A stretch of DNA of 64,000 bases from Rhizobacter sp964253025 (GTDB taxonomy: Bacteria; Pseudomonadota; Gammaproteobacteria; Burkholderiales; Burkholderiaceae_C). Both the position numbers and the translations under genes were made by a program. The notes under the pieces are model-generated. The model ran no database searches and was not told where the DNA came from. It saw nothing but the letters and a program-made list of their open reading frames with translations. Every line of letters begins with the position of its first letter. Position 1 is the stretch's first letter. The stretch lies in the NCBI RefSeq assembly GCF_964253025.1, contig NZ_CAXUQC020000001.1, positions 372,001 through 436,000 of the forward strand. Direction: 5' to 3'. Positions 51,584-59,897 of the stretch are shown in pieces.

Positions 51584-51647
51584 CCAACAAGCAGTTGCCA
51601 TACGTTTTGTTGGAAGGCGCGTCAAAGTTTCGACGTGCCTTTTTTTT
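51584..51647 (+). ncRNA. Candidate ~64-nt two-hairpin small RNA or lepA attenuator
   Basis: After the promoter at 51550-51577 the sequence forms hairpin 1, CCAACAA (51584-51590) with TTGTTGG (51607-51613) around a 16-nt loop. Hairpin 2 follows at once, AAGGCGCGTC (51614-51623) with GACGTGCCTT (51632-51641), ten pairs including one G-U. Eight T residues (51640-51647) follow. Promoter, compact folds and a strong terminator make an independent small RNA plausible. Because lepA starts 107 bp downstream, it could instead be an attenuated leader. No reading frame of note lies within it. It was not recognised as a named family. Confidence 0.6.
51614..51647 (+). terminator. Intrinsic terminator upstream of lepA
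   Basis: The 10-bp stem 51614-51623/51632-51641 with loop AAAGTTTC, followed by eight Ts (51640-51647), is a classical rho-independent terminator. Transcripts from mucD or the intergenic promoter should end here, so lepA probably has its own promoter between 51648 and 51753 or depends on readthrough. Confidence 0.75.
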
Positions 51648-51753
51648 GTTCAACGCACGGGCGTCACGCCCCCTCTTCGCACCGAGCTCGAGTGCCTTCG
51701 CGCAGCGTCCTGCTGACGCGACAACCCCGCCACGAACCTCGGTCGCCGCTGTC

Positions 51754-53562
51754 ATGGATCACATCCGAAATTTCTCCATCATTGCCCACATCGACCACGG
51801 CAAGTCGACGCTGGCCGACCGGTTGATCCACCGCTGCGGTGGCCTCAGCGACCGAGAGATGGAGTCGCAAGTGCTCGACTCGATGGACATCGAGCGGGAG
51901 CGCGGCATCACCATCAAGGCCCAGACCGCCGCGCTCACCTACAAGGCGCGCGATGGCAAGACCTACCAGCTCAACCTCATCGACACGCCCGGACACGTCG
52001 ACTTCTCCTATGAAGTGAGCCGTTCGCTGTCCGCGTGCGAAGGCGCGCTGCTGGTCGTGGACGCGAGCCAGGGCGTGGAGGCCCAGACGGTGGCCAACTG
52101 CTATACCGCACTCGACCTCGGCGTCGAGGTGGTGCCGGTGCTGAACAAGATGGACCTGCCGCAGGCCGATCCGGCCCGAGCCAAGGAAGAAATCGAAGAC
52201 GTGATCGGCATCGATGCCGAGAACGCGATTCCGTGCAGCGCCAAGACGGGCGAAGGCATCGACGACATCCTCGAGGCGGTGATCGCCCGCATGCCGCCGC
52301 CCAAGGGCCGGCCGGAGGCGCCGCTGCGCGCCATGATCATCGACTCGTGGTTCGACAACTACGTTGGCGTGGTGATGCTCGTGCGCGTGGTCGACGGCGA
52401 ACTCAAGCGTGGCGAGCGCTTCAAGATGATGGCCAACGGTTCGGCCTATGCGGCCGAGCAACTCGGCGTGTTCACCCCCAAGTCGGTGTCGCGCGACGCG
52501 TTGCGGGCGGGGGAGGTGGGCTTCGTCATCGCCGGCATCAAGGAGCTACAGGCCGCCAAGGTGGGCGACACCCTGACGCTGGAGAAGAAGCTGCCCAACA
52601 ACCTCGGCCCGGCGACCGAGGCGTTGCCCGGCTTCAAGGAAATCCAGCCCCAGGTGTTCGCCGGCCTCTACCCGACCGAGGCGAGCGAGTACGACCAGCT
52701 GCGCGACGCCCTGGAAAAGCTCAAGCTCAACGACTCGTCGCTGCGTTACGAACCGGAGGTGTCCCAGGCGCTGGGCTTCGGGTTCCGCTGCGGATTCCTC
52801 GGGCTGCTGCACATGGAGATCGTGCAGGAGCGCCTGGAGCGCGAGTTCGATCAGGACCTCATCACCACTGCACCGTCGGTGGTGTACGAAGTGGAGCTCG
52901 GCAGCAAGGAAGTGATCCAGGTCGAGAACCCCTCGAAGATGCCGGACCTCGGCCGCATCAGCGAGATCCGCGAGCCCATCGTCACGGTCCACCTGTACAT
53001 GCCGCAAGACTACGTCGGCCCGGTCATGACGCTCGCCAACCTGAAGCGCGGGGTGCAGCTGAACATGGCGTACCACGGTCGGCAGGTGATGCTGACCTAC
53101 GAGATGCCGCTCGCCGAGATCGTGCTCGACTTCTTCGACAAGCTCAAGAGCGTGTCCCGGGGCTACGCCTCCATGGACTACGAGTTCAAGGAGTACCGCG
53201 CGGCCGACGTCGTCAAGGTCGACATCCTGCTGAACGGCGACCGGGTCGACGCCTTGTCCATCATCGTCCACCGCACCCAGAGCCAGTTCCGTGCACGCGC
53301 GGTCGTGGCGAAGATGCGCGAACTGATCTCGCGCCAGCAGTTCGACGTCGCCATCCAGGCGGCCATCGGGGCCAACATCATTGCGCGTGAGACAATCAAG
53401 GCCCTGCGAAAGAACGTGATTGCGAAGTGCTACGGGGGTGACGTCTCCCGCAAGCGCAAGCTCCTCGAAAAACAGAAGGCCGGTAAGAAACGCATGAAGC
53501 AGATCGGCTCCGTCGAAGTGCCGCAGGAAGCGTTTCTGGCCATCCTGCAAGTGGACGACTGA
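51754..53562 (+). CDS. lepA: Elongation factor 4 (back-translocating GTPase LepA)
   Basis: A 602-residue translational GTPase. The start MDHIRNFSIIAHIDHGKST is chosen because LepA starts here in relatives. G1 AHIDHGKST, G2 RERGITIKAQT, G3 DTPGHVDF, G4 NKMDLP and G5 CSAKTGEG are all visible; the C-terminal LepA-specific domain includes FRARAVVAKMRELISRQQFDV and KKRMKQIGSVEVPQEAF. It reverse-translocates stalled ribosomes or helps 30S assembly. It overlaps the lepB start by one base (TGATG), as in many bacteria. Confidence 0.97.
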   Translation: MDHIRNFSIIAHIDHGKSTLADRLIHRCGGLSDREMESQVLDSMDIERERGITIKAQTAALTYKARDGKTYQLNLIDTPGHVDFSYEVSRSLSACEGALLVVDASQGVEAQTVANCYTALDLGVEVVPVLNKMDLPQADPARAKEEIEDVIGIDAENAIPCSAKTGEGIDDILEAVIARMPPPKGRPEAPLRAMIIDSWFDNYVGVVMLVRVVDGELKRGERFKMMANGSAYAAEQLGVFTPKSVSRDALRAGEVGFVIAGIKELQAAKVGDTLTLEKKLPNNLGPATEALPGFKEIQPQVFAGLYPTEASEYDQLRDALEKLKLNDSSLRYEPEVSQALGFGFRCGFLGLLHMEIVQERLEREFDQDLITTAPSVVYEVELGSKEVIQVENPSKMPDLGRISEIREPIVTVHLYMPQDYVGPVMTLANLKRGVQLNMAYHGRQVMLTYEMPLAEIVLDFFDKLKSVSRGYASMDYEFKEYRAADVVKVDILLNGDRVDALSIIVHRTQSQFRARAVVAKMRELISRQQFDVAIQAAIGANIIARETIKALRKNVIAKCYGGDVSRKRKLLEKQKAGKKRMKQIGSVEVPQEAFLAILQVDD

Positions 53563-54527
53563 TGGGTGCTTTGACTGGTGTGCTCTACGGCTGCCTCGTC
53601 GTGTTTCTCGGGGGCTGGTACCTTGGGAAGTGGACGGGCAACTTTTCCTTCCTGTTGTTCGTCCTGACACTGGTCACGCTGGTCTACTGGCTGGCCGAGC
53701 GCTTTCGCTTCGCGCCGGCGCGTGCCGCGGCCGCCCGTCGCCTCGACGCAGCCGACGTGGCCCGCCGCCAGCAGCTGGCGAACAAGGGCATCAACAAGGT
53801 CGACGGCGACGTCTCGGAGGCGCGGGAAGCGCTGCTCGCCCAGCCCTGGTGGCTCGACTGGACGGCCGGCCTGTTCCCGGTGATCCTGGTCGTCTTCCTG
53901 CTGCGCTCGTTCCTGTTCGAGCCCTTCAAGATCCCGTCCGCCTCGATGGTGCCCACCTTGCTGGTGGGCGACCTCATCCTGGTCAACAAGTACCACTACG
54001 GCGTTCGACTGCCGGTGATCAACAAGAAGATCATCCCGCTGAACGACCCCAAGCGCGGCGACGTGATGGTGTTCCGCTACCCGTCCAACCCGAGCATCGA
54101 CTACATCAAGCGGGTCGTCGGGGTGCCGGGAGACGAGGTGGCCTACCTGAACCAGCGGCTCTTCCTGAACGGCAAGGCGGTCGAGACCACGGCGCTGCCT
54201 GAGTTCTACGACGAGGAACAGGCGCGCTACCTGCCGCAGTTCTCGGAGAAGCTGGGTGACAAGGAGCATCGGGTGCTGGTCGACGTGAAGCGCCCGAGCT
54301 ACGTCGTGCCGCATGAGAGCTTCCCGTACAAGGACCAGTGTCGCTACAGTGCCGAAGGTGTGCGCTGCACGGTGCCGGCCGGTCACTACTTCATGATGGG
54401 CGACAACCGCGACAATTCGGAAGACTCCCGATTCTGGGGTTTCGTGCCTGACGAGAACATCGTCGGCCGGGCCTTCTTCATCTGGATGAACTTCAGCAAC
54501 TTCAGGCGCTTCGGTTCGTTCGATTGA
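53562..54527 (+). CDS. lepB: Signal peptidase I
   Basis: A 321-residue inner-membrane peptidase. Two N-terminal hydrophobic segments (7-19 and 29-45) are followed by a charged cytoplasmic stretch and another helix at ~103-115. The catalytic Ser128 is in KIPSASMVPTL and Lys183 in SIDYIKRVVGVPGD. The C-terminal box MGDNRDNSEDSR is present. It removes leader peptides from exported proteins such as MucD and RseB. It is translationally coupled to lepA. Confidence 0.96.
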   Translation: MGALTGVLYGCLVVFLGGWYLGKWTGNFSFLLFVLTLVTLVYWLAERFRFAPARAAAARRLDAADVARRQQLANKGINKVDGDVSEAREALLAQPWWLDWTAGLFPVILVVFLLRSFLFEPFKIPSASMVPTLLVGDLILVNKYHYGVRLPVINKKIIPLNDPKRGDVMVFRYPSNPSIDYIKRVVGVPGDEVAYLNQRLFLNGKAVETTALPEFYDEEQARYLPQFSEKLGDKEHRVLVDVKRPSYVVPHESFPYKDQCRYSAEGVRCTVPAGHYFMMGDNRDNSEDSRFWGFVPDENIVGRAFFIWMNFSNFRRFGSFD

Positions 54528-54581
54528 TTCCCCATGCCCCATTCCGTTGAAACCAGCCCCATCTCCAAGGAGCGCGAGACC

Positions 54582-54950
54582 ATGACTGTCCCGTACCGTA
54601 TGCCCCGCCGGCAACGCGGTGTGACCCTGTTCGGCCTGATGTTCTGGGCGATCCTCATCGGCATGGTGACGCTGGTGGCGCTCAAGGTGCTGCCGACGGT
54701 GAACGAGTTCCTCACCATCAAGCGCACCGTGCAGAAGGTGGCTGACACGGGTGGAACCACCGTGCCGGAAGTTCGCGCAGCCTTCGACAAGCAGAAGGAG
54801 ATCGACTACTCGATCACTTCGATTTCGGGCAAGGACCTTGAAATCACCAAGCAGAATGACAAGCTGATCGTTGCCTTCGCCTACGACAAGGAAATCGAGC
54901 TCATGGGCCCGGTTTACCTTTTGCTGAAGTACGAAGGCCAGTCGAAGTAA
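54582..54950 (+). CDS. DUF4845 small membrane protein
   Basis: A 122-residue protein. The start MTVPYRMPRRQRGVTLFGL is preferred because AAGGAG (54567-54572) lies 9 bp upstream; an in-frame Met 48 bp earlier exists. After a short basic stretch comes one helix (FGLMFWAILIGMVTLVALKVLPT) with a pilin-like RQRGVTL opening, then a periplasmic or soluble part. DUF4845 proteins commonly lie between lepB and rnc in betaproteobacteria; their function is unknown. Confidence 0.82.
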   Translation: MTVPYRMPRRQRGVTLFGLMFWAILIGMVTLVALKVLPTVNEFLTIKRTVQKVADTGGTTVPEVRAAFDKQKEIDYSITSISGKDLEITKQNDKLIVAFAYDKEIELMGPVYLLLKYEGQSK

Positions 54951-54980
54951 GCTGTTGCTTTCCGCTTCATCCGTGACACC

Positions 54981-55685
54981 GTGGACCACCGCCTGACCGC
55001 CCTTCAACAACGCCTTGGGCATGCCTTTGCCCAGCCGGAGCTGCTCGGCCGCGCCATCACGCACCGGAGCTTCGGTGCCGACCACAACGAGCGCCTGGAG
55101 TTCCTCGGCGACGCGGTGCTCAGCCTGGCCATCAGCGCGTTGCTCTACGAGCGCTTCAGCGGTTCGGACGAAGGCGACCTGACGCGGGTGCGGGCCCACC
55201 TCGTACGCGAAGACAGCCTTCATCGCGCGGCACTGGCCATCGGCCTGCCGGACGTACTGCGCCTGAGTGAAGGCGAAGCCCGCGGGGGCGGTGCCCAGCG
55301 GCCATCGATCCTGGCCGACGCCCTGGAGGCCATCATCGGCGCCACCTTCGTTGACGGCGGCTTCGACGCCGCCCGACGCTTGGTCAAGCTGTTGTTCGGC
55401 GAGATCATCGCCACGACGGACATCGATGGCTGGGCCAAGGACGCCAAGACGGAACTGCAGGAGTGGCTGCAGGCCCGCCGGCTTCCGGTGCCGGGCTACC
55501 GCATCCTGAGCACGCGTGGCCAGGCCCACGCGCAGACCTTCGAGGTCGAATGCGCGGTGCCGGCGCTGGGACTCACCGAAACCGGCGAAGGCCGGTCCCG
55601 TCGCGTTGCCGAACAGGAAGCCGCCAACCGCATGTTGCGCGCACTGAAGGCGAGCGACAAACCTGGTAGCGCCCTGCGCTCCTGA
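54981..55685 (+). CDS. rnc: Ribonuclease III
   Basis: A 234-residue dsRNA endonuclease starting at GTG (MDHRLTALQQRLGHAF). The catalytic signature NERLEFLGDAVLS near residue 32 is intact, and the C-terminal dsRNA-binding domain runs from DAKTELQEWLQA to the RVAEQEAANRML end. It processes rRNA precursors and other duplexes. It lies 30 bp after the DUF4845 gene and 2 bp before era; the order lepB-rnc-era is widely conserved. Confidence 0.96.
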   Translation: MDHRLTALQQRLGHAFAQPELLGRAITHRSFGADHNERLEFLGDAVLSLAISALLYERFSGSDEGDLTRVRAHLVREDSLHRAALAIGLPDVLRLSEGEARGGGAQRPSILADALEAIIGATFVDGGFDAARRLVKLLFGEIIATTDIDGWAKDAKTELQEWLQARRLPVPGYRILSTRGQAHAQTFEVECAVPALGLTETGEGRSRRVAEQEAANRMLRALKASDKPGSALRS

Positions 55686-55687
55686 GC

Positions 55688-56680
55688 ATGAACCATCCGC
55701 AAGAACCCGACGCGCCCGAGCAAAATGCCGAGGCGCACGATGAGGAATCCACCCTCGGCAACCCGGAGGCCGCCGACGAAGCCGGTGCGGAGGAGGGCAG
55801 CGATACGCGCTGCGGCCTGGTGGCCATCGTCGGCCGCCCCAACGTGGGCAAGTCCACGTTGCTGAACGCCCTCGTCGGGCAAAAGGTCAGCATCACCTCC
55901 AGCAAGGCGCAAACGACGCGGCACCGCATCACCGGCATTCGCACCGTGGACGACACCCAGTTCGTCTTCGTCGACACACCGGGTTTCCAGACACGTCACA
56001 CCGCGCCGCTCAACCGCAACCTGAACCGGACGGTGCAGGGTGTGCTGAACGACGTCGACGTCGTGTTGTTCCTGGTCGAGGCCGGACGCTTCGGCCTTGA
56101 CGATGCCAAGGTCCTGGCGCTCATGCCCAAGGACCGGCCGGTCATGCTGATTGCCAACAAACTCGACACCGTTCACCGCCGGGCCGACCTCGTGCCCTGG
56201 CTGAAGGGCATGCAGGACCGGCACGCCTTTGCCGAGTTCGTGCCACTGTCGGCAAAGAAGCCGGCCGACGTGGAGCGCCTGCTGGGCATCATCAAGCCCT
56301 ACCTCCCGCAGCAGCCGTGGTTCTACGAAGGTGACGCCCTGACCGACCGCACCGACCGGTTCCTGGCCAGCGAACTGATCCGCGAGAAGCTCTTCCGGTT
56401 GACGGGGGATGAACTGCCCTACACCTCCACTGTCGTCATCGACAAGTTCGAGGAAGAGGGCAACCTGCGCCGCATCGCGGCGACCATCGTGGTGGAACGC
56501 GATGCGCACAAGGGCATGGTCATCGGCAATGATGGCGAGCGCCTGAAGCGCATCGGCTCCGAGACCCGCCAGGAGCTCGAGCGCCTGATGGACTGCAAGG
56601 TGTTCCTCGAGCTCTGGGTCAAGGTGCGCTCGGGCTGGGCCGACAACGAAGAGCACCTGCGCAGCTACGGCTACGAGTAG
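55688..56680 (+). CDS. era: GTPase Era
   Basis: A 330-residue GTPase for 16S rRNA maturation and 30S assembly. Motifs G1 GRPNVGKSTLLN, G3 DTPGFQ and G4 NKLD are present, and a C-terminal KH domain covers about residues 240-325 (IVVERDAHKGMVIGNDG). An acidic extension of about 40 residues (MNHPQEPDAPEQNAEAHDEE and beyond) precedes the G domain; such extensions are seen in other Burkholderiales. It follows rnc by 2 bp. Confidence 0.95.
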   Translation: MNHPQEPDAPEQNAEAHDEESTLGNPEAADEAGAEEGSDTRCGLVAIVGRPNVGKSTLLNALVGQKVSITSSKAQTTRHRITGIRTVDDTQFVFVDTPGFQTRHTAPLNRNLNRTVQGVLNDVDVVLFLVEAGRFGLDDAKVLALMPKDRPVMLIANKLDTVHRRADLVPWLKGMQDRHAFAEFVPLSAKKPADVERLLGIIKPYLPQQPWFYEGDALTDRTDRFLASELIREKLFRLTGDELPYTSTVVIDKFEEEGNLRRIAATIVVERDAHKGMVIGNDGERLKRIGSETRQELERLMDCKVFLELWVKVRSGWADNEEHLRSYGYE

Positions 56681-56693
56681 GCATCGCCCCGGC

Positions 56694-57497
56694 GTGAGCG
56701 GCGTTCGCACCGCACGCAGCACGCGTGCACCTTCCATCCTCACGGCCTTCGTGCTGCACCGCTACGACTGGAGCGAATCCAGCCTGGTGCTCGACCTCTT
56801 CACCCGCGAACTCGGACGCCTCCCCGTGGTGGCAAAGGGAGCAAAACGGCCGTACTCCCAGCTGCGCCCGGTGCTGCTTCCCTTCCAGCGCCTCCAGGCC
56901 ACGCTCGGCAAGCCGCCCAAGGGCGATGACGGTCCGGGGGTGGAAGGCGGTGGCGAGGTCCGGGTGCTGCGTACGGCGGAATGGGCCGGGGGCCCCTCCA
57001 TGCTGACCGGTTCGGCACTCTTCAGCGGCTTCTACCTGAACGAGCTGCTGATGAAGCTGCTGGCGCGCCAGGATCCTCATCCCGATCTCTTCGACGCCTA
57101 TGGCGCGACGCTTCCGGCCTTGGCCGACGCTGACGAGGCCGTATCGCAGTCGGCCCTCAGGGCATTCGAGCTGACCCTGCTGCAACGGCTGGGCGTGCTG
57201 CCGGACCTCACCGTGGTGACGTCCACGCAGGAGCCGGTCTCGCTGAGCGGCAGCTATGCGCTGCTGCCCGAAGCGGGGCTGGCCGAGGCCCGCGGGCTTG
57301 AAGCCGCGCTCAGCGGCCAGGCACTCATCGGCCTGCAGGCGGCGCTGGTGCACGGCAGTGTTCCGGCCTTGCAGCAGGCCTGTCAGCGAATTCTTCCGCC
57401 CCTGCGTGCACAGGTGCGGGCGCTGCTTCACTATCATCTGGGCACGCACGTGCTTCGCACGCGCCAGGTGATGATCGGTGTGCAATCCCTCGGCTGA
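56694..57497 (+). CDS. recO: DNA repair protein RecO
   Basis: A 267-residue protein starting at GTG (MSGVRTARSTRAPSILTAFV). The N-terminal OB fold includes FVLHRYDWSESSLVLDLFTRELGRLPVVAKGAKRP, and the helical part includes SGFYLNELLMKLLARQDPHPDLFDAY. The zinc-finger cysteines of some RecO proteins are absent. It loads RecA onto SSB-coated DNA with RecR. It lies 13 bp after era, as in many proteobacteria. Confidence 0.92.
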   Translation: MSGVRTARSTRAPSILTAFVLHRYDWSESSLVLDLFTRELGRLPVVAKGAKRPYSQLRPVLLPFQRLQATLGKPPKGDDGPGVEGGGEVRVLRTAEWAGGPSMLTGSALFSGFYLNELLMKLLARQDPHPDLFDAYGATLPALADADEAVSQSALRAFELTLLQRLGVLPDLTVVTSTQEPVSLSGSYALLPEAGLAEARGLEAALSGQALIGLQAALVHGSVPALQQACQRILPPLRAQVRALLHYHLGTHVLRTRQVMIGVQSLG

Positions 57498-57506
57498 AGT
57501 CCTGCC

Positions 57507-58304
57507 ATGAACCCCTTGATGTCCAGCGCTTCCGACCCCCGGCAGGCCACGACGGCCTTGTCCGTGAACCTGAACAAGGTCGCGCTGCTGCGCAACACTC
57601 GCACGCTCGGCATCCCGAGCGTGACCCGTGCGGCCACGCTCGCATTGGAGGCGGGCGCCGACGGCATCACGGTGCACCCCCGTCCCGACGAACGCCACAT
57701 CCGGCCGCACGACGTGTTCGAACTGGCCGAGCTGCTGAAGCAATGGCCCGCGGCCGAGTTCAACATCGAGGGCAATCCGTTTCACAACCTGGTCGACCTG
57801 GCCCGGCAGGTGATCGCCCGCGGTCTTCCGCTGCATCAGTGCACCTTCGTGCCTGACAGCGTCGACCAGTCGACTTCGGATCACGGTTGGCGCTTTCCCG
57901 ACGATGCAGAGCGGCTCGCGCCCCTGGTGGCGGAGGTGAAGGCGCTCGGTGTGAGAGTCAGCCTGTTCATGGACCCGCTGCCCGAGGCGATGGCGGCGGT
58001 GCGTGCCCTCGGTGCTGATCGGGTGGAGCTGTACACCGAGACCTTTGCGCGCGCCCATGCCGATGGGCGGGCCACCGAGGTGCTGCCCGCATTTGCGGCC
58101 ACGGCACAGGCTGCGCTGCGCGAAGGGCTCGGCGTGAATGCCGGCCACGATCTCAACCGCGACAACCTCGCGGACTTCCTGCGCGCCGTGCCGGGTGTCC
58201 AGGAGGTGTCGATCGGCCATGCGCTGGTCGGCGACGCCCTTGAACTGGGTTTGCCGGAAACCGTTCGGCAGTACCTGCAGTGCGTGCGCGAGGGCAGCCG
58301 GTGA
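57507..58304 (+). CDS. pdxJ: Pyridoxine 5'-phosphate synthase
   Basis: A 265-residue TIM-barrel enzyme that condenses 1-deoxyxylulose 5-phosphate with 3-amino-2-oxopropyl phosphate. VNLNKVALLRNTR near residue 25, GADGITVHPRPDERHI, FNIEGNP and GLGVNAGHDLNRDNL are conserved motifs. The end overlaps acpS by GTGA, a linkage common in proteobacteria. It supplies the PLP used by the four sugar aminotransferases of this window. Confidence 0.95.
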   Translation: MNPLMSSASDPRQATTALSVNLNKVALLRNTRTLGIPSVTRAATLALEAGADGITVHPRPDERHIRPHDVFELAELLKQWPAAEFNIEGNPFHNLVDLARQVIARGLPLHQCTFVPDSVDQSTSDHGWRFPDDAERLAPLVAEVKALGVRVSLFMDPLPEAMAAVRALGADRVELYTETFARAHADGRATEVLPAFAATAQAALREGLGVNAGHDLNRDNLADFLRAVPGVQEVSIGHALVGDALELGLPETVRQYLQCVREGSR

Positions 58305-58717
58305 TCTACGGCATCGGCACCGACCTCTGCGACATCCGGCGCATCACCGCGACGCTGGCCCGCAAGGGCGACCGCTTCGCCGAGAAGGTGCTGGGCCCGA
58401 GCGAGATCCAGGTGTTCCGTGCGCGACGCACGCGTGTCGAATCGCGCGGCATCAGCTACCTGGCCACCCGCTTTTCCGCGAAGGAAGCGTTCTCCAAGGC
58501 GATCGGGCTCGGCATGCACATGCCGATGACCTGGCGCGCCTGCGAGATCCTCAACCTGCCGAGTGGCAAGCCGGAGATCCGCCTGCATGGCGAGCTGGCG
58601 CGCTGGTTCTCGGCCCGTGGGCTTGTGGCCCACGTCACCGTGACCGACGAGGCGGACCATGCCGCCAGCTTCGTCGTCGTCGAAACCCAACCTCTTCCCC
58701 CCGAAGCCGCACCATGA
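58301..58717 (+). CDS. acpS: Holo-ACP synthase
   Basis: A 138-residue phosphopantetheinyl transferase that activates AcpP from CoA. It starts at GTG (IYGIGTDLCDIRRI), whose codon overlaps the pdxJ stop; the family begins MIxGIGxDxxxixR, and WFSARGL lies near the end. The metal-binding ATRFSAKEAFSKAIG is intact. The stop overlaps nagZ by ATGA. Its target AcpP is encoded at 45278. Confidence 0.94.
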   Translation: MIYGIGTDLCDIRRITATLARKGDRFAEKVLGPSEIQVFRARRTRVESRGISYLATRFSAKEAFSKAIGLGMHMPMTWRACEILNLPSGKPEIRLHGELARWFSARGLVAHVTVTDEADHAASFVVVETQPLPPEAAP

Positions 58718-59796
58718 CGCCTCATGCCCCCGTCGTCCTCGACATCGCCGGTACCACGCTGAGTGCGGACGACCGCCGCCGCCTTGCCCATCCGCTCACC
58801 GGCGGCCTCATCCTCTTCGCACGCAACTGGAGTGACCGTCGCCAGCTCGTGGAGCTCACGAGCGAGATCAAGACGGTGCGGCCTGATGTGCTGATCTGCG
58901 TCGACCACGAAGGGGGCCGGGTGCAGCGCTTTCGCACCGATGGCTTCACCCACCTCCCGCCGATGCGCGCGCTGGGCGAGCTCTGGCATCAGGACGGTAC
59001 CGGCGGCGCGGGCTGTGGCGCCATGAACGCCACCGATGCCGCCACGGCGGCGGGCTACGTGCTGGGCGCCGAGTTGCGCGCCTGCGGCGTCGACTTCAGC
59101 TTCACGCCGGTGCTGGACCTGGACCACGGCGAGTCAGGCGTCATCGGCGATCGCGCATTCCATCGCGATCCGCGGGTGGCGACCCTGCTGGCCAAGAGCC
59201 TGATGCACGGCCTGCTGCTCGCGGGCATGGCCAACTGCGGCAAGCATTTCCCCGGGCACGGGTTCGTGAAGGCCGACAGCCACACGGAAGTGCCCGTCGA
59301 TCGGCGCTCGCTGAGGGCGATCCTGAACGACGACGCCCGGCCCTACGAATGGCTCAGCACCAGCCTTACGAGCGTGATGCCGGCCCACGTCATCTACCCG
59401 AAGGTCGATGCCCGGCCCGCCGGTTTTTCGGCGCGCTGGCTGAAGGAGATCCTGCGCCAGCAACTCGGCTTTACCGGGGCGATCTTCAGCGACGACCTCA
59501 GCATGGAGGGCGCCCGGGTCATCGACGGCAGCCTGGTGTCGTACACCGATGCGGCCACGGTGGCCTTGAACGCAGGTTGCGACTTGGTCCTGCTGTGCAA
59601 CCAGTCGACCGGCGATGGCCGTGCGGTCGATGAGCTGCTGGACGGGCTCGATCTGGCGTTGCGGGAAGGCGCCTGGCAGACCGACCCGGACAGCGAAGTG
59701 CGGCGCCAAGCGCTCCTTCCCCAAGCCGCACCGCTCACCTGGGACGAATTGATGCACCATGGCGTGTACCAGCGCGCCCTCGAACGACTTCCCTGA
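58714..59796 (+). CDS. nagZ: Beta-N-acetylhexosaminidase (NagZ)
   Basis: A 360-residue GH3 enzyme that recycles peptidoglycan by removing GlcNAc from anhydromuropeptides in the cytoplasm. Conserved ICVDHEGGRVQRF, FTPVLDLDHG, CGKHFPGHGFVKADSH (the His-Asp general-acid loop) and FSDDLSMEGA (catalytic Asp nucleophile) are seen. It starts in the acpS stop. No signal peptide is present, as expected for the cytoplasmic enzyme. Confidence 0.95.
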   Translation: MTPHAPVVLDIAGTTLSADDRRRLAHPLTGGLILFARNWSDRRQLVELTSEIKTVRPDVLICVDHEGGRVQRFRTDGFTHLPPMRALGELWHQDGTGGAGCGAMNATDAATAAGYVLGAELRACGVDFSFTPVLDLDHGESGVIGDRAFHRDPRVATLLAKSLMHGLLLAGMANCGKHFPGHGFVKADSHTEVPVDRRSLRAILNDDARPYEWLSTSLTSVMPAHVIYPKVDARPAGFSARWLKEILRQQLGFTGAIFSDDLSMEGARVIDGSLVSYTDAATVALNAGCDLVLLCNQSTGDGRAVDELLDGLDLALREGAWQTDPDSEVRRQALLPQAAPLTWDELMHHGVYQRALERLP

Positions 59797-59897
59797 GCCA
59801 GCCCCCCCGGAGTGAGTGGGACCGGATGGTTCGATCCTTGCACGCCAGAGCGCGCCTGCCCGGACTTGGTGCCGGGGCCATTTCGAACTCTTCCCGG

